A stretch of DNA of 64,000 bases from Achromobacter pestifer (lineage in GTDB: Bacteria; Pseudomonadota; Gammaproteobacteria; Burkholderiales; Burkholderiaceae_B), in NCBI RefSeq assembly GCF_902859625.1, contig NZ_CADIJX010000002.1:1038751-1102750 (forward strand), in the 5' to 3' direction. Position numbers and translations under genes: made by a program. A model generated the notes under the pieces. The model was not told the origin of the DNA and made no database searches. It worked only from the letters and a program-made list of their open reading frames with translations. Shown here piece by piece: positions 33,134 through 44,700 of the stretch. Each line of letters starts with the position of its first letter. Position 1 is the stretch's first letter.

Positions 33134-34003
33134 ATGCTGACCGCGACCCTGACGCCGGCCATGAGCCAGCCTGTCGGCGCGGACAGCAGCGAGCCGGACG
33201 TTCACATTCCCCTGCACACGCTGCGGGGGGAGCCGCGGATCTGGGCCGACCGTCTGTTGTCCGTCTTCAAGGGCAAGCAGATAGACGGTGTTGAGTGGTC
33301 GATGAAGTTCTCGGCCGCGGGGCTGGTCGGCAACCGGTTCATGCTGGGCATCCAGCGCGAACACTGGGGTCAGCTGGACTTCTCCACCCTGTCGCAGGCG
33401 CTGGCCATGCCGCAATCCTTGTGGATGCGCGTGGTGCAGGACATGGAGCACGCCCGCGCCATGTTCTTCGCCTACGAACCCGACGGCAGCGCCGGCACCT
33501 ACCGCATCTACCTGGAATTCATGCCGGCGCCCGAGGCGCTACGCCAGCACGGCATCCTGCCCTTGGGGTGCGGGTACAAATGGCATCCGGCAAGCCAGCG
33601 CGAGGCGGCCGTCACGGCGTATCGCATGCGGCATCTGGAAGACCGGGCCGCGTTCGATGCCCATCTGGCGCCGTATCTGGCCAAGCTAGCCAATCCGGTG
33701 CTGCGCCAGGTCGCGCAAGACATCGTGACGCAAGCCTGCGGGCAGGCCGATCCGGCAGGCTTCATGTTTCTGGAAGTGGACGAGGCCGATACCCGGCGCG
33801 ATTCGTTCACGGTCACTTTTCGCGGGGCAGATCTGCCTTTGCGTTCCTTCATCCCCGATCTTCTGCGTCTGGCTGCCAGCCTGGCTCTGGCCGAAAGCGA
33901 CGTTCTGGGTTTCCTTTTGCCCGACGAACCGCGCAGCCTCTACAGCCTGGCTGCGGGCGCCGCGCGGGACGGACACGAGTTCCTGACTGTCTACTATGAC
34001 TGA
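33134..34003 (+). CDS. Conserved-looking partner protein of unknown function
   Basis: The product has 289 residues, with the segments HIPLHTLRGEPRIWADRLL, GVEWSMKFSAAGLVGNRFM and REHWGQLDFSTLSQALAMP. A later run (MRVVQDMEHARAMFFAYEP) is followed by a beta-rich part (GTYRIYLEFMP) and a helical C-terminus. There is no signal peptide or membrane segment. I do not recognise the family. The ATG at 33134 follows AGGAACG; a GTG at 33095, overlapping sapC, is an alternative. Its stop overlaps the TolC-like gene by 8 bp. A role tied to the giant protein (for example chaperone, modification or regulation) is inferred only from position. Confidence 0.6.
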   Translation: MLTATLTPAMSQPVGADSSEPDVHIPLHTLRGEPRIWADRLLSVFKGKQIDGVEWSMKFSAAGLVGNRFMLGIQREHWGQLDFSTLSQALAMPQSLWMRVVQDMEHARAMFFAYEPDGSAGTYRIYLEFMPAPEALRQHGILPLGCGYKWHPASQREAAVTAYRMRHLEDRAAFDAHLAPYLAKLANPVLRQVAQDIVTQACGQADPAGFMFLEVDEADTRRDSFTVTFRGADLPLRSFIPDLLRLAASLALAESDVLGFLLPDEPRSLYSLAAGAARDGHEFLTVYYD

Positions 34004-35651
34004 CAACGACAAGCTTCTCTTCCGCCCTGCGCCTGCGCGCAAGGGCATGCTGGCGGTAGTGGTGCTGGCCGCATTGACCATGGCGGGTTGCGCCACGCGA
34101 GATCGTTCGGCGGCGGCTACCGCGCCGGCGCCTGCCGCCAATGCGCCGGCCTCCGCGTCGTCCTCGGGTGTCCAGACGGAAAGCGGGGCGCTCCAGATGG
34201 GGCAGCAACGCACCCCGCAAGAGGAGTCGGCTTTCGGCAAGACGACGCCCAGCGCGCAGATGGATGAAGTTGCCCCCACTCCCGCGCCGCGTTTTGACGA
34301 AAACACCGTGCTGCCGGCGCCGGCGTCCTATCTGGCGGAAAACATGCCGACCTATAACGGCGCGCAGTTGCCGGATCAGGCCGATCCGATGACGCTGGAC
34401 CAGGTCTACATGATGGCGCTGCGAAACGATCCGCAGTTGCAAGGCGCCTATCAAGAGCTACAGGCGGTGGGGTATGGCGTGACGTCCGCCCGCGCCGGAC
34501 TGCTGCCCAGCATCAGCGGCGAAGTCAACCGAAGCCGTGTGCGCCAGAACGTCGTTGATAGCGAAAACGCCGTGTATCAAACCGGCCGCGCCAGTTGGGC
34601 CGAGAACGGCTGGGGGCTGACGCTGAACCAGCCCTTGTTTGAGCTGGGGGCGTATCACAAGTGGCGTCAGTCACAGGAAGCCGAGCGCAAGGAAGTGGCC
34701 AGCTACGCCTACGCGCAGCAGGATCTGATGCTGCGCGCGGCCACGGCCTATCTCAGCGTGCTGGCCGCCCAAGACCAGATCGAGCTCACCGAAGCCGAGC
34801 GCCGCACGACCCAAAAGCAGAAAGACCTGGTGCAGGCGCGCTATCAGAGTGGCCAGGAAACCCGCGTGGGCTTGAGCGAAGTGCAGGCCCGGCTGGACAT
34901 CCAGGACGCCAACACGTTGCTGGCCAAGAATGATTACCTGGACAAGCAACAGGCTGTCCAGGAAATCATCGGCTACGGCAACCTGAAGCTGCGTCCCGTC
35001 CGCAAGGACTTGCCGATGACGCTGCCGGTGCCCAACGACGCCCAGGCATGGCTGCGCACGGCGTTGGACCAGAACTGGTCGATCCGCGCGGCGGCGGCCA
35101 GCGTTGCCGTGGCGGAAAAGGAAGTGGAGGTGCAGCGCGCGGGCTACTACCCCAGCGTGAACCTGCGCGCCTCCACGGGCCGCAACGAAACGGGCGGCAG
35201 CCTGTTCGGCGGCGGCAGCACGGTGGCCGACACGCGCTTCACGGTGAATCTGGCCGTGCCGATTTTCCAAGGTGGCTACACGTATGGCATGAGCCACGCG
35301 GCGGCCAGCCGTTTGAGCGCGGCATCGTCCGATCTGAGCCTGACGCGCCGCAAGGTGCAGCGCCAGGTCTTCTCGTCGTTTCAGAACATCGTGATCGGCA
35401 TTGACCGGATGCGGGCGCTGAACAGCTCGGTGGAATCCTTCCAGCAGGCATTGACGCTGAAGGAACAAGGGTTCACGGCCGGGTTGAACGACATCGTCAG
35501 CGTGCTGGACGCATCGCGCAATCTCTACAACGCCAAGCGTCAGCAAGCCGAAGCCGGATACAACTTTTTGCTGGACGGCCTGAAGCTCAAACAAGCAGCG
35601 GGAACGCTTAGCGCCGGGGATATCGCGGCGATCAGCCAGCAGATGCAGTAA
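33996..35651 (+). CDS. TolC-like outer-membrane efflux/secretion lipoprotein
   Basis: The 551-residue protein has a lipobox (VVLAALTMAGC) followed by an Ala/Pro-rich linker of about 80 residues, then the TolC fold: MTLDQVYMMALRNDPQLQGAY and SARAGLLPSISGEVNRSR in the first repeat, VEVQRAGYYPSVNLRASTG in the second, LAVPIFQGG, and LDASRNLYNAKRQQAEAGYNFLLDGLKLKQAAG at the end (landmarks LDASRNLYNAKRQQ). TolC proteins form the outer-membrane exit channel of type I secretion and efflux systems. Encoded directly before the giant gene without its inner-membrane ABC and adaptor partners, it probably exports the giant protein, with the missing parts downstream. The long N-terminal linker is atypical. 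Confidence 0.85.
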   Translation: MTDNDKLLFRPAPARKGMLAVVVLAALTMAGCATRDRSAAATAPAPAANAPASASSSGVQTESGALQMGQQRTPQEESAFGKTTPSAQMDEVAPTPAPRFDENTVLPAPASYLAENMPTYNGAQLPDQADPMTLDQVYMMALRNDPQLQGAYQELQAVGYGVTSARAGLLPSISGEVNRSRVRQNVVDSENAVYQTGRASWAENGWGLTLNQPLFELGAYHKWRQSQEAERKEVASYAYAQQDLMLRAATAYLSVLAAQDQIELTEAERRTTQKQKDLVQARYQSGQETRVGLSEVQARLDIQDANTLLAKNDYLDKQQAVQEIIGYGNLKLRPVRKDLPMTLPVPNDAQAWLRTALDQNWSIRAAAASVAVAEKEVEVQRAGYYPSVNLRASTGRNETGGSLFGGGSTVADTRFTVNLAVPIFQGGYTYGMSHAAASRLSAASSDLSLTRRKVQRQVFSSFQNIVIGIDRMRALNSSVESFQQALTLKEQGFTAGLNDIVSVLDASRNLYNAKRQQAEAGYNFLLDGLKLKQAAGTLSAGDIAAISQQMQ

Positions 35652-35702
35652 CGCAAGGGGGCACGTGCCGGCAGTCAAGCACGTGCGCAAGGAAAAAGCG
35701 GG

Positions 35703-35739
35703 GCCATCCGGTGCTATGCCGGGTGGCTCGGAATCGTTT
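35703..35739 (+). terminator. Hairpin with T-run between the TolC-like and giant genes
   Basis: GCCATCCGG and CCGGGTGGC form a 9-bp stem with one G-T pair and a 7-nt loop (35703-35727), followed shortly by TCGTTTT (to 35739). It could terminate or attenuate transcripts from the TolC-like gene so that only part reads into the giant gene. Confidence 0.45.
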
Positions 35740-35746
35740 TAAATCA

Positions 35747-35763
35747 GGGCGTTTCATGCGCCC
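35747..35763 (+). promoter_or_regulatory. Hairpin just before the giant gene start
   Basis: GGGCG (35747-35751) and CGCCC (35759-35763) enclose a 7-nt loop, ending 10 bases before the first candidate ATG at 35774. It overlaps the place where a ribosome binding site should lie, and no good one is visible, so translation start may be controlled by this fold. Confidence 0.4.
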
Positions 35764-35773
35764 GCAATAACAA

Positions 35774-38700
35774 ATGTCGAGCGACGATATGAGCATGAAG
35801 AAACTGGCGCGCAAACTTTGGACCGGCCGTTCCTCCCGCGAGGTGCAGCAATCCTTGTTCCGCAGGCGGCCTCTCTTCGAGGCGCTGGAGCGCCGCTATC
35901 TCATGTCGGCCGACCTGCTGGTTCCGCCGCCGCCTCCCGCGAGCGATCAAGCGCCCGTGGTGGCGCCAGCCAATCCGGCCGCAGGCGCGCACGTCCAGGG
36001 CAAGACGCCCAGCGCGCCGGGCTCGCATCCCTATCTGGTCGAGCGCGCGGCCTTCAAGGCGGCCACGCAGCACAGCGAGATGGTGACGCTTGAGCAGTAC
36101 GCCAAGAACAACGCCACGCGCCAGGGTGACGCCAAGGCATGGCTGCCCGGCCAGGAAGCGAATCAGGCCAAGGCGTCCGCGCTGGCCGCGAACATTCCTG
36201 GCTACACCACGCAGTCCGAGCAAACGCCGGTGCGGCAGATCATCTTCGTGGATCCGGCCATCGATAACGCCGAGCAGATCGTGCAGGGCCTGTACGGCTT
36301 GATCAGTGGCAAGACCGAAGGTCTGGACGGCCTGGTCAAACCCACGGGCGAGGGCCCGCAGGTGCAGGTGCTGCGCAGCCACGACACCGAGATCATCGTG
36401 CTGGACGGTCGCTACGACGGCGTCGATCAGATCACGCAGATTCTGGGGCAGCACAAGGATCTGGCCGCAGTGCAGATCATGAGCCACGGCAGCGCCGGCT
36501 CGTTGACGCTGGGCACGGCCACGCTGGGCGAAGCCCAGCTTGATACGTATAAGGAACAGTTGCGCGCCTGGGGCGATGCGCTGTCGGAAGACGGCGACAT
36601 CTTGCTATATGGCTGCAACGTGGCCTCTGGCCGCGGCGGCGTGGCCTTCGTGGACAGCCTGTCCGCCATCACGCGCGCGGACGTCGCGGCAGCGACCCAT
36701 ACCGTCGGCAGCGCCGCCTTGGGCGGCGACTGGACGCTGGACTACCGCAAGGGCGTGATTGATGCGAACACGGTGACGGTAGCCAGTTGGAACGGCGTGA
36801 TGGCCAGCGCCACCGGCCTGCAAAGCGGCGGTTCGACCTTGCAGGGCGTGGCGGTCAACGACCATCTGATCGGCTACGGCAGCGACAACACCTTTGTCTT
36901 CAACAACAATTCCACGTCCGCCGTCACGACGATCGAAGTGCGCCAGGGCATGAAACTGGACAATGGCGTCTGGGTGCGCAATGAAGACGACGAGAACAGC
37001 AACAACACGCTGGACTTCTCGGGCATCAAGGGCAACGTCACGGCCATCATCAGCAACAACGACGCCTACCAGATCACGTATTCAACCGTCGATGCGAACG
37101 ACAACTGGACCCAGCACACGGTCAACGTGCTGTTCAAGTCGGCCGACGGCACGCAAAGCCTGAAGATCGGCGACAAGACCTTCAACCTGATCGGCACCGC
37201 CCTGGACGGCAAGACGCTTCTGGACTACAGCGGCTATGCAACCGGCATCACGGTCGATCTGTCCGGCCCCACGGCAGACGCCAATGGCGAAGAAGTTCCG
37301 CCGCCGCCGCCGACCGGATTCGGCTACGTGCGGGCGATCAGCGCAATCAAGGGTTCCACGCAGGGCGGCAACAAGATCACGGTGGTAGGCGACACGACCG
37401 TCACCATCAATAGCGCGCAGGACATCATTACCGGCAGCGGCGGCGGCAACACCTACATCGTCGCGGGCGGCACTCTCGGATTCACCCTGACCCAGCAGGC
37501 TGGCCAAAGCGGCAACACCCTGGACCTTTCCCAATTTGGCGCCGACGTGACGGCCCGCGTGCAGACCGGGGGCGGCGTCAGCGTCTTCCTGGGCGCCGGG
37601 CTGGCCGCAGACGGCAGCATCAACAACATGGCAGGCGCGACCGCGCTGGTCAGCAATCTTGATGTTCAGATGTTCTTCGGCGTGGCCGGCAAGACCACGC
37701 TGGACTACTCGGCCTACGAAGACAACGTCACCGTCAACCTGAACTTCCAGGACGGCAATACGGGTCTTTACGACGCCAGCGGCCTGGCGGGCGTGCTGAA
37801 CATCAGCAATGTCATCGGCGCGGGCGGCAACTACGGCAACGACATCGTCGGCAGCCTGGGCGACAACATCATCACCGTGGCCAACAGCCGCGGACAAAAC
37901 CGCATCAGCGGTGGCGGCGGCAACGATCTGGTGATCGGCAACCTGGCCATCGGCGGCGCAACCGAATACATTGCGGGCGTGGAAAGCAACGCCACGCTTA
38001 GCGGCGACAAGACCTCGGCCACGTTGACGAACACGCCCGTGGGCGCAGGCACGGTCGCGACCGTGACCTTGCGCGGCGTGAACGCCGTGACCTTGCAGGA
38101 CTATCGCACCATCGACGCCGCCGCGGCGTTGAACACTACCTATCATGCGGGCACTGTCGTCACGCTGGACGGCACGAACTATCTCGGCGATCTGACCTTG
38201 ATTGGCAGCGCGGGCGCCAACGTCCTGCGGGGCGGTCTGGGCAACAACACCTTCACCGGGTATCAGGGCGCGAACGAACTGTGGGCCCAGGCGGGCTCGC
38301 TCAGCAATACGCTGGACGAAAACGGTGAATGGAATTTCACGCTGACCAACGCGCAGCTCACCGGTACGTATGCCACTGACGGCACGCCATTGGCTGCCGG
38401 CCTGGCGAACCCGTCGCTGGTCAATACCTTGCATGGCGTGTTCGGCGACGCGCGGCTCAATGGCGGGCTGGGTTCGACGCTGATCGATGCGTCCGCCTTT
38501 TCCGGCAATACGGTACTGGTCAGCGGCCTGATGGCAGGCGGGGTCATCAAGTCTGGCTCTGGCGCCAACACCAAGCATCAGGTCCTGCTCTTGGGCGGGC
38601 GCTATGCGGTCACGGGCGGCACGGGCGCAAACGCCACCACCGAACTCGTGGTGGCCGCTGATGGCCTGACGGGCATCGATGGCGCGGACTACGTGACGCA

Positions 38701-41700
38701 GACGGCGGCAAGTGGCGGCGTGGGTTATGTGTCGTTCGAGCAGACCGGCGGCACCACCTGGATCAAGCGTGCGGCCGGCGAGACCTTGGCCACCGCGTCG
38801 ACTTACACCGGAATCACCAGTGCCCGCGTCGTCAGCGGCGAATACGGCAATTGGATCGACACCTCGCGCTTTGCGGGGCAGGCCGTGCTGGACGGCGCGG
38901 CCGGCTTGTCCAACTACTTCGTCATCAGCAACGCCTACGCCACCCAGGTGATCGGTTCGGCCGGGACGAACACCATCGAGCTGTCCACGGGCGGCAAGAA
39001 TGTGACCCTGGACAACAGCCAGGTTCGGATCAGCCAGGGTGGCGTCAATATCAACAGCGCATTCACGAATGTGAATGACTTCCGCTTCGTGGTGCAGGGC
39101 GGCAGCGCCAACGTCGTCGACACCCGGGCTTTCACGGGTGTGACGACACAGACCTACCTGTCGGACTTGACCACGGGCTATACGCCGGCCGAAGGCCCGG
39201 CGCTGGCCTTCCTGTTCCCGAACAAGGGAAATGCCCGGGTCGATGTCGGCCTGGAAGGCGTGCGCACCATTCAGGACCTGCTGGACGCAATCAGCGCCGG
39301 CATCATGGTCGACGCGGCGGGCGTACCGCTGCGCGTCGCCGTGGGCGGTCCAAACGCGGGCAAGCTGATTCCCAGCACCGACACCACCACGGCGTGGGAT
39401 TACCTGTACGCCTTGACCGCCAGCCTGGACGCGCAAGGGCGCTTGCAGGTGACCTACAGCCAGGACGCGATCGCGGCAGGCTTTACCGGCGCGTTCGCGC
39501 TGGCGCCCGGCATGCAGGCGGCGTTGAACGCGGACGGCACGGTATCGAACTCCACCGTCAGCTTGTCGGATGCGGCCTATCAGCTGGGCCTGATCGCGGC
39601 AGGGCAGATGCAAAGCAGTTCCACGGGGGCGGGCGTGTTGACGGGCGCGGTGCTGGCCATCGGCCATCAGACGCAGTTTGTGCTGGCCGGCGCCAATTCG
39701 ACGATCCATTCGGGCGGCGGCGACAACACCTTCGTGGTCAATTACGGCCAGCAAACGCTGAATACCGGAAGCGGCAACGCCATCAACGCGCTCGCTGGCG
39801 CACGCAATAGCCTGGTGGTCAACACCAGCCTGGGCGCCGTGCTGTCGAATGGCAGCGTGTCGTACGTCGATTCGGGTGGCGCGTCTACGGCAAGCGTGAG
39901 TTACGCGGCGGGTTCACTGACCGACGCCACGGTCATCGCGACCAACACCAGCGGCTCGACCACGCTGGACGCCACGGCCTGGACCAAGCCGGTCACGCTG
40001 GCAACCAGCGGCGGGTACGACACGCTCAAGGGCAATACGAATCAGGTTTCCTTTGTGGTGACGCAGCCGGCTGACACCAGTGCAGGCACGGTCACGGTGT
40101 CGCTTGCGTCGAACAGCGGCACGGGCAATAGCGTGCAAGTCATGGCGTTGGGCGCCGGGACGGACCTGTCGCGCCTGATCTCTTCCACGGGCGCGCTTGC
40201 AGGCGTGACGCTGGGCGCAAACACGGACAAGCTCGACTACGTGCTGGATATCGGCGACGGCACGCTGGACCAGGCGCTGACCGTGACCGGGCGCAATGTC
40301 ATCATTCGCGGTCAGTCCTATTCGGTGTTGCAGAACATCACGCTGGACGCGGGGTACGCCTTGCGCCTGGAAGGCGAGAAGATCACGGTAGGGGCCAATA
40401 GCGGCGCCAACATCGTTCTGGCCGCGGGCGCGGTTGAATTGGCGGCGCAGCGTTACCGGCCTTGGCGCAGCGGGTTTGCCCAGATCTACACGCTTGAAAC
40501 CGCCATCACGATCAACAACGCGACGTTGTGGGCCAAGGATACGGCGGGTTCCGGCGTCAGCCTGACGACCAAGATCGACAGCAAAGACTACGATCTGGAC
40601 CCGCTGATCAAGAACGGCGCCAATCAGAGCGGCGTGCTGGGTACGCTGGCGGGTGGCGTGAATTCTGCCTTTGATGCCTTGATGAAGTTCCTGGACGGCG
40701 CCAGCGCCATGGCGTCCTGGGCCGGCATCACTTATCAGTCGTCGATCAATGTCGGTACGCAGGCGCGCTTGGTATCCAATGGCGACGTGACGATAACGTC
40801 CACGTCGTCGGCGACGGTCACGCTGAGCCCGCTGGTGGCCAAGATCGCGGGCATCGCCGTGGGCGTGTTGCAGAACAGGTCCACCATTGACGTGCAAGGC
40901 ACGGTGATCGCATCCAAGGCCATCACCATCAAGTCCGAAGTCACGAACGAAATGGCGATTGCCTTGCTGCCGGGGCATATGGGCGCCGTGCCCGCCGTCA
41001 TCGGCGTGGGCGTGGCGGTGGTGATCAGCGAGTCCTCGGTGCATATCGGCACCGGCGCCAGGCTTGAAACGGGCCTGGCCCATAACGTGGACCCGAATAC
41101 CGGGACCGTCAGCAACGTGGGCGGCGACGTCACGATTCAGGCGATCACCAACCACAAGAGCACGATTTCGATTTCGGCCGCAGGGGCGATGGCCGAAAGC
41201 GACGACACCAAGCCAGTGACCGCGGCCGACGGCAAGATCGATCCGTCCAAGGAAACCGGCCGGTACAAGGCCAGCTATGCCAAGGTCGGCGTGGCCGTCG
41301 GCTTTGCCTATAACCAACTGACCACCGAAGCCTTCATGGACGGCACGGTGGTGACGCGCGACGCGGGCAAGGTGACCGTGGAGGCGAAAGCGCTGGATAC
41401 GGGCAGCGCCATTGCCGTCAAGACCATCCTGGGCGGCCGCGCGGCCACCGGCAGCGATTTCCTGACGTCGGCGCAGACCGAGGCCAAGAACGCAGCAATC
41501 GCCAAGACCGTGACCCCCGTCGTCGGCGGAGCGGTCAGCGGCCTGGGCACGGGCGCGCAGTACGTGAAGAGCTTCTTCAGCGCGTTGGTGTCGGAAAGCC
41601 GGGGCGGAAAATTCGGCGACAAGATCAAGGAAATCAAGCAGGAAAAGGATTTCGAGGATCGTGCCAAGTACGACTCGGACATCCAGAAGGAAATCGACAA

Positions 41701-44700
41701 CCCCTCCACCGAATTCCAGATAGGCGCGGCGCTGGGCATGTCGATGAGCAACATCACGACGACGGCCCGCATTGGCAACGGTGTGGTCGCGGCGTCGGTC
41801 AGCACCATGGGCGGCGACGTCGTGGTGAATGCGGTAAGCCAGTACAACACCAAGCTGACGGTAATGAGCGGGGTGGATGACCAGGCGATCGCGGACAAGC
41901 AGGCGTTCCTGAACAAGAAGAACAACCTGACGACCAACCAGCCCGAACGCGCGGCGGGGCCGGATGGTTCCGACTTTGGCGCGGCGGCAGCCGTGGTCAT
42001 CGGTATCGACAACGTCAAGACCCAGGCGACCGTCAACAAGCTGGCCAGCATCTCGACCCAGGGCGGCGATGCGGCGGTGACGGCCAGCACGTTGAACCAG
42101 ATCGATCCCAACAAGCTCTGGCTGGTCAATCTTTACGCACCGTTTGACGGCATCGACACCAAATGGAAAAACGCCGACGGCACCACGGCGAAGATGTCGG
42201 TGGCGGGCGCTGCCGCCGCGGCCTTCCTGAATAATCTCCAGGCCACGCTGACCAGCACGGGCGGAATCTCGTCCAGCTTCAGCAGTTGGGCCAGCGCCAC
42301 CGCCAAGAGCAAGAAAATGGCCTTGTCGGGCGCCTTCACGGTGCTGGTGCAGGACACGCAGACGCAAGCCAACGTGGCAGGCAAGATCAACACGACCTTG
42401 TCTGGCGGCGCGGCGGGAGACGTGACGGTTGAAGCCGAAAACTCGTCGCAACGCCTGAATCTGGTGGGCAACATCATTTTGCCGTCGGTATCCATCGGCG
42501 GGGCGAAATCGCTTCAGAAGGCGGCTCCCCGGGACGCCGCCGAAGGCCGGTTCAGCTATGGCAAGGATCTGGTCAAGGGTTTCCTGACGCCGAAGTATCA
42601 GGGCTTTGATTACGGCAGCAGTTCGAAAGAGGGCTCGGCAATTGGCGTGTCGGTCTATGTCAACGCCGCCACGCACACGACGCGCGCCGTAGTCAGCGAC
42701 ACGGCCGAGATCAATACCGGCAAGCTCACGGTCGATGCCAACAATGAACTGATCTCGGTGACGCTGGGCGCGTCTGGCGGCCAGGCCAAGACGCTGGCGC
42801 TCAATGGCGTGGTGCTGGTGAATTCCACCAGCGCCACGACCTTGGCGCAGGTGGGCCAGGGAGCCACGGTCACGGCCGCCGGCGCGGCCGCCATTCAGGC
42901 GACGGATGCCACCTGGGTCGGTACGGTGGCAGGCGCCGCCGCAGGATCGCAGGCGGTGGGCGTGGGCATGAGCGTGTCCATCAACGACGTCAACCGCTGG
43001 ACGCAGGCGCTGATCGGCGACACGTTGCGCGTGTCGGATGGCGCACCCACGGGCTTGCCGGTAGGCGCCTTTTCAGCGGGGTCGCTGTCGATCCGAGCCG
43101 AAAACAAGGGGTTCATCGGCAATCTGGCCGTGGCCGGGTCGCGCGTGTCCAGCCCGGTGGCGGGCGCGGGCGGTGGCACCGGTGCGGGCGCAGGTGGCAC
43201 GGGTGGCGCGGGGGGCACGGGCACCAGCCTGACCGACCTCAAGCTGCCCACCGGCCAAGGCAGCGCCGTGCCGGGTGGAAGCAGTTCCACGCCGACGTCC
43301 ACGGACACTGTGGGCACCAAACTGGATGCGCTGAGCGGCCAGGTGACCCAACTGTCGCAAGACTCGGGCGCGGCATCGGGCAGCCCGGCGCCAGGCGGTT
43401 CGTCTGGCAGCCAGCAAGCCAAGACGGGCGTGGCGATCTCGGGCGCCGTGGCCGTCAACATGGTCAGCGACTTCGCGCAAGCCTATGTGAATGCCGCCGG
43501 CATGAAGATCACCATCGGTGGTGATGCCGACATCACGGCGCTGAACAACACCCATGCCTTGGCCTTGTCGGGTTCGGCCGCCTTGGCGCAGTCGGATACC
43601 GCCAAGTCCAACGTGGGCATCGCGGGCGCTTACAGCATGAACATGCTGGGTGGCGAGGCGCGCGCCGAAGTGCTGGCCGTGGGCGAATTGGTGGTCGCGG
43701 CCGATCTGGCGCTGGCCGCGCGCCGCACGGGCGTGGCGGTGACCATTGCCGCCGGCATGGCGGGCGCCAAGGGACAAAAGGGCGTTGCGGTGGCCGGCTC
43801 GGCAGCCGTTGGCGTGGCGGACTACGCCAATATCGCGGTGCTCAGTAACGCGGCCAAGGTCAGCGCGCGCGACGTCACGCTGGAAGCACGCGATCTGAGC
43901 GTGCTGGCCACGGTGGCCGGCGCGGTCGCCAGCTCGGAAGGCAAGGCGGGCGTGGGCGCGGCGATTGCCGTCAACGTCAGCACCAGCAATGTCGAGGCAG
44001 GCATCCGCCAAGTGACGGAACTGCTGTACACGGGCCGCGTCGATGTGTCGGCGCAATCCACCCAGGTGGTGGTGGGCTTTGCCGGCGCGCTGGGCATGGC
44101 GCGCGATGGCGCGGGCGTGGGCGGATCGGTATCCGTCAACGTTGTCTCGAACCGCGTTGACAGCTATGTGATCAACAGCAAGGTCAGCCTCAGTGGCGTG
44201 GCCGCTGGCAATCACGATGTGAACGTGCGGGCGCTGGACCAGACCACCCTGGTGGCGATCACCGGCGCCGCGGGCGCGGGCAAGAAGGCCGGCGTGGGTA
44301 TCGCCGTCAGCTACAACGAGATCGGCAACGCCGTCATGGCCGGCATTCAGGGCTCGACCGTGGACACGGGCGGGCTGGGCGCCGTCAATATCACGGCGGA
44401 AGATACGTCGTCCCTGGGCGGCGGTGCGGTCGGCGTGGGCGTGGGCATGGGCGACGCGAAATTCGCGGGCGCGGGCTCCATTCAAGTCAACCGCGTCGGT
44501 TCGGCGGTGGCGGCCTATGTGCTGCCCAGCCGTGACGGCAATGGCGTCGTCACGACGCGCAGCGTCATTGACGCGACGGCGCTGACGGTCAAGGCGACCG
44601 AAAATAATACGCTGGTTGCGGTGACGGGCGGCGTCGCCGTGGCGGCCGGCGGCTCGGTGGCCGTGGGCGCTTCGGTCAGCGTCAATGAATTCAGCTCGCG

